From the NCBI GenBank assembly GCA_905206365.1, contig CAJLHF010000001.1:1-64000 (forward strand): a DNA stretch of 64,000 bases, in the 5' to 3' direction. Positions 60,790-64,000 of this stretch are shown piece after piece. Origin of the DNA: an uncultured Sutterella sp. Its GTDB lineage: Bacteria > Pseudomonadota > Gammaproteobacteria > Burkholderiales > Burkholderiaceae_F. The first letter of the stretch is position 1. Every line of letters begins with the position of its first letter. Both the position numbers and the translations under genes were made by a program. The notes beneath the pieces are model-generated. The model had not been told where the DNA came from, made no database searches, and saw only the letters and a program-made list of their open reading frames with translations.

Positions 60790-60906
60790 TGTAGCACAAG
60801 ATTCGTCCGGACCCGCTGCACTCGTTCCGGTTTCGGGTATCCTCCTTTTACCGCCGACCGCTTCGGCGGTTTTTCCCTTTTTTCTTTCCCTTGTCGGAGT
60901 CCCGCC

Positions 60907-62568
60907 ATGCTCACGAGCCTCAGTCTTCGCGACTTCGTGATCGTCGAATCTCTTTCCCTTGACGTTCGTCGAGGGTTCACCGTTCTCACGGGGGAAACGG
61001 GTGCGGGGAAGTCCATTCTGATCGACGCGCTCGAGCTCATCCTCGGCGGACGCGGCGATGCGGGAGTTGTTCGCGAAGGCGCGGAGCGCGCCGACATCGT
61101 TGCGGAATTCTCCCCTTCCGAAAGGGCCGACCGCTGGCTGAAGGAAAACGAACTTCAAAGCGCGGACGAGACGCTGCTCATCCGCCGAACGATCGACGAC
61201 AAGGGACGCTCGCGCGCCTGGATCAACGGCATTGCCGTCACGACGACGCAATTGCGCGACTTGGGCGAACGCCTCGTCGACGTTCACGGCCAGCACGCCC
61301 ATCAGTCGCTTCTGAAGCCCGCCCATCAGCTGAAGCTCCTCGACGGCCATGCAGGTACGTCCGAACTCGTTCGCGCCGTCGAGAAGGCTTATCACGCCTG
61401 GCAGGACGCCCGACGCGCCTTGGAAGACGCAACCGCCAACGCGCGCTCCGTCGAAGAAAAAACGGAACGTCTCACCTGGATCATCGAAGACCTCGAAGCC
61501 CTCTCCCCGAAGACCGGCGAATGGGAAACGCTCACCGCCGAACACACGCGTCTCGCGCACGGCGTGGCGATTTCCGAAGGTCTGACCGAAATTCTCGACC
61601 GTCTCACGGAAAGCGACGACTCGGCCTCTTCCGTCCTCTCTTCGGCGCACGCGAAGCTCACGAGCCTCGCCCGCTACGACGAAAAGCTCGCCGCGCTCGG
61701 AGAAACCCTCGCCTCGGCAATCGACCTCGTCGAAGAGGCGGGTCGGGGCGTCTCGAAGTATTTGGACCGCACGGATCTTGACGCCGATCGTTTCCAGAAA
61801 ATCGACCACCGGGTGGGGCGCTACTTCAATCTAGCGCGCAAATTTCATACCGAACCCGAGCACCTCGGCGAATTGCTCGAGTCCTACCGCGAAGAACTCC
61901 GTTCGCTCACAAGCTCCAAAGACGTCGACGCCCTGGCCCGAGCCGAGGAGCAAACCCGCGCCGACTACGACGACATCGCCCGCCGGCTGAGCGAAGCCCG
62001 CAGTGCGGGCGCGCGGGAACTTTCCGCCGCCGTCACTGCGGAAATGCAACACCTTGCCATGAAGGGAGCCCGACTGGAAATCGCCCTCACCCCGTCCGAA
62101 CCTTCGCCCGCGGGAAGCGAAAAGTGCGAATTTCTCATTGCGGGTCACGCGGGCGTGCAGACGCGTCCCCTCATCAAAGTCGCTTCCGGGGGCGAACTTG
62201 CCCGTATCAGCCTCGCCATCGCCGTCATCACGGCGAAAGCCACCCCCGTGCCGACCTTGATTTTCGACGAAGTCGACAGCGGCATCGGCGGCGCCGTGGC
62301 GGAAGTTGTGGGTAAACTGCTGAGGCAACTCGGCCGGGACCGTCAGGTACTCTGCATCACCCACCTGCCGCAGGTCGCTTCGTGCGGCGACAATCACTGG
62401 CGCGTCGAAAAGCGCCTGCGCAACGAGCGCACCGTGAGTACGCTTACGGTCTTGGACCGCGACGCCCGTGTCGACGAAGTGGCCCGCATGTTGGCAGGCG
62501 TCTCTATCACGCAGAATACGTTGGCTCTGGCACGGGAAATGATCCGGAGCCCGAAGGAAAACGAATGA
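60907..62568 (+). CDS. recN: DNA repair protein RecN
   Basis: 553 residues. An SMC-like ATPase for double-strand-break repair. Walker A LTGETGAGKSILIDAL near 28-43, signature INGIAVTTTQLRDLGERLVDVHGQHAHQSL, a central coiled coil (about 170-385), ABC signature KVASGGELARISLAIAV and Walker B TLIFDEVDSGIGG, then ITHLPQVAS. Its stop overlaps the start of the next gene (ATGA), an unusual partnership between repair and envelope genes. An SOS (LexA) box was looked for upstream and not found. Confidence 0.96.
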   Translation: MLTSLSLRDFVIVESLSLDVRRGFTVLTGETGAGKSILIDALELILGGRGDAGVVREGAERADIVAEFSPSERADRWLKENELQSADETLLIRRTIDDKGRSRAWINGIAVTTTQLRDLGERLVDVHGQHAHQSLLKPAHQLKLLDGHAGTSELVRAVEKAYHAWQDARRALEDATANARSVEEKTERLTWIIEDLEALSPKTGEWETLTAEHTRLAHGVAISEGLTEILDRLTESDDSASSVLSSAHAKLTSLARYDEKLAALGETLASAIDLVEEAGRGVSKYLDRTDLDADRFQKIDHRVGRYFNLARKFHTEPEHLGELLESYREELRSLTSSKDVDALARAEEQTRADYDDIARRLSEARSAGARELSAAVTAEMQHLAMKGARLEIALTPSEPSPAGSEKCEFLIAGHAGVQTRPLIKVASGGELARISLAIAVITAKATPVPTLIFDEVDSGIGGAVAEVVGKLLRQLGRDRQVLCITHLPQVASCGDNHWRVEKRLRNERTVSTLTVLDRDARVDEVARMLAGVSITQNTLALAREMIRSPKENE

Positions 62569-63323
62569 CCCCCAGTCTCAGCACCATCATTCTGGCGAAA
62601 AACTGCGCGCCTTCACTCGCCCGTACGCTTGCGTCCGTTCGCTTTGCCGACGAAGTACTCGTCATCGACGACTTCAGTACGGACACTACGGCGGACGTGG
62701 CCCGATCGAGCGGTGCGCGTGTTCTTCAACACGCCTTGAACGGGGACTTTGCCGCACAACGTCGCTTCGGCGTTGAAGCGGCCGCCTCCGATTGGATTCT
62801 CTTTCTCGACTCCGATGAAGTCGTCACACCGGAATTGCAGACTCAGATTCGCGATGCCATCCGGCGTCCGCCCGCTTCCTACTACCTTCGCCGTCTCAAC
62901 TGTTTCGAACACCATACGATTCGGCACGGCTCCATGAGAAGCGATCGGGTCCTGCGACTCATGCCGAAGGAAGGAACCGACATCACGGGACGTGTTCATG
63001 AAAAAATCACGAGCATCCATCCTGCCTCGGAGCTCTCGGGCTACCTCCTTCACTACACTTACCGGAATTGGAGCGAAACCATCCGGAAGCTCGACAGCTA
63101 CACCTCCTACCTCGGGAAGCAACAAGCCGAATGCGGGAAAAACACTTCCTTTCTCATGGGGGCGCTTTTGAAGCCGACGTGGGCGTTTTTCAAAGCCTAC
63201 GTCATCGATCGCGGTTTCCTCGACGGAAAGATGGGCTTCCTTTTTGCCGTCCACCACGCCTACTACACGTTCATGAAGTACGCCAAGTGGGACTTGGAAA
63301 AGCGTACCAAGGGAGAATTTTGA
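62565..63323 (+). CDS. family 2 glycosyltransferase (WaaE/KdtX-like)
   Basis: 252 residues. GT-A fold: STIILAKNCAPSLARTLASV, DEVLVIDDFSTDTT, AAQRRFGVEAAASDWILFLDSDEVV (DxD metal site) and HTIRHGSMRSDRVLRLM, with a C-terminal helical region. The style is that of WaaE/KdtX beta-1,4-glucosyltransferases that add a sugar to the lipopolysaccharide inner core. It overlaps recN by four bases and is followed by another glycosyltransferase overlapping by one base (TGATG), so it starts an envelope-polysaccharide run. Confidence 0.87.
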   Translation: MTPSLSTIILAKNCAPSLARTLASVRFADEVLVIDDFSTDTTADVARSSGARVLQHALNGDFAAQRRFGVEAAASDWILFLDSDEVVTPELQTQIRDAIRRPPASYYLRRLNCFEHHTIRHGSMRSDRVLRLMPKEGTDITGRVHEKITSIHPASELSGYLLHYTYRNWSETIRKLDSYTSYLGKQQAECGKNTSFLMGALLKPTWAFFKAYVIDRGFLDGKMGFLFAVHHAYYTFMKYAKWDLEKRTKGEF

Positions 63324-64000
63324 TGAAAATCTCCGTCATCCTCGCCACCTACAACTGGCCTGACGCACTCAACCTCGCCTTGAAGTCGCTTGCCCGACAG
63401 ACGGACCGCGACTTCGAGGTCGTCGTGGCCGACGACGGTTCGCGCGACGATACGCGCGCGCTCATTGACGCCTGGCGCGAGAAGTTCCCCGTCCCTCTCG
63501 TTCATTCGTGGCAGCCCGACGAAGGCTTCCGCCTCGCGCGCTCGCGCAACAAGGCTGTGACGCTCGCTTCGGGCGAGTACCTCATCTTCATGGACGGGGA
63601 TTGCTTCGTACGCAATGATTTCGTCGCCACGCACCGCTCGCTTGCGCGGCCGCACCGGATCGTAGCCGGACAACGCATCCTGCTTTCGGACGCCTTCAGT
63701 CGCTCGTGCTTCGAAACGGGGGGAATCGACTGGATGGAAGATCTCGGCGCGTTGCGACGCCTCACGCGTGAAAAGTTGATCAACCGCTGGCAACCCGCAC
63801 TCGGTCTGTCGCTCGGACCGATTCGTTTCTGGCGCTCCCGACGCTGGCAACTCCTGCGCGGCTGCAATTGGTCGCTTTTCAAGGATGATTTCCTTGCGGT
63901 GGGCGGTCAGGACGAGCAGTTCGAGGGTTGGGGGTACGAAGACTCCGACATGGCGATCCGACTCATCAACAACGGTTGCCGGATGACCTGGGGATTGTGC
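63323..64000 (+). CDS. family 2 glycosyltransferase with galactosyltransferase-type C-terminal motif (cut by window end)
   Basis: At least 226 residues; no stop before the right edge. MKISVILATYNWPDALNLAL starts a GT2 domain; VVADDGSRDDT, EGYRLARSRN-type EGFRLARSRNKAV and FMDGDCFVRNDF (DxD) follow. Near the end, GGQDEQFEGWGYEDSDMAIRL is the glyco_transf_7C/galactosyltransferase signature (catalytic ED/EDxD region). It probably builds lipopolysaccharide core or a surface glycan. The ATG overlaps the previous stop by one base, implying coupled translation. Confidence 0.87.
   Translation, partial: MKISVILATYNWPDALNLALKSLARQTDRDFEVVVADDGSRDDTRALIDAWREKFPVPLVHSWQPDEGFRLARSRNKAVTLASGEYLIFMDGDCFVRNDFVATHRSLARPHRIVAGQRILLSDAFSRSCFETGGIDWMEDLGALRRLTREKLINRWQPALGLSLGPIRFWRSRRWQLLRGCNWSLFKDDFLAVGGQDEQFEGWGYEDSDMAIRLINNGCRMTWGLC

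Noticed and set aside
60687..60906. LexA/SOS box upstream of recN
   Set aside because: No CTGT-N8-ACAG-like dyad; the region holds two hairpins that act as terminators of the symporter gene.

Overview
The window (64 kb, high GC, dense coding on both strands) looks like chromosome of a betaproteobacterium of the Burkholderiales, most likely Sutterellaceae/Sutterella. This is inferred from gene content and protein style: a gmk-rpoZ-spoT block, HrpA, YggX, a Bug-type tricarboxylate transporter, and cytochrome/flavoprotein reductases of the kind used by gut anaerobes. No 16S gene lies inside the window, so placement to genus is inference.

Layout. 1-120: promoter and boxA leader of an rRNA operon running leftward out of the window. 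0.3-12 kb: an unknown membrane protein, pyrD, initiator tRNA-Met, an EtfD-like membrane Fe-S oxidoreductase, a penicillin-binding D-Ala-D-Ala peptidase, hrpA, yggX and rpiA. 13-16.4 kb: a PAS histidine kinase and a FixJ-type regulator. 16.5-17.16 kb: a decayed IscB-type (IS200/IS605-superfamily) element, made of a structured RNA candidate (HEARO/omegaRNA class), an internally deleted iscB and a right-end hairpin, abutting folD. 17-25.7 kb: folD, prlC, xth, a PheC-like protein and a tctC-tctB-tctA transporter. 25.8-36 kb, mostly minus strand: rph-rdgB-hemW, glnA-ntrB-ntrC with a sigma54 promoter and NtrC sites before glnA, an unknown gene, and an RlmN/Cfr-family paralogue coupled to a small membrane protein. 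36.5-42.6 kb: yicC, gmk, rpoZ, spoT and an M20 peptidase. 42.7-45.2 kb: greB and a DprA-like protein with a secretion-like N-terminus. 45.5-50.7 kb: an anaerobic-respiration-type cluster (tetraheme cytochrome c, Tat-exported flavoprotein, divergent TetR regulator, Sec-exported flavoprotein with two FMN-attachment motifs). 51-57 kb: tRNA-Ala, holC, an unknown gene, valS, a small WYL-like protein and a tRNA-Pro/Arg/His operon. 57-64 kb: argH, an alanine/glycine:cation symporter, recN, then two overlapping glycosyltransferases, the last cut by the window end.

How the parts work together. glnA/ntrB/ntrC form a nitrogen-control unit in which NtrC with sigma54 should drive glnA. rpoZ and spoT link transcription to the stringent response. 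The 45-51 kb cluster probably passes electrons through periplasmic hemes and flavins to an unknown organic acceptor. The most unusual item is the miniature IscB element next to folD: it keeps its RNA region and the two ends of its protein but has lost both nuclease domains.
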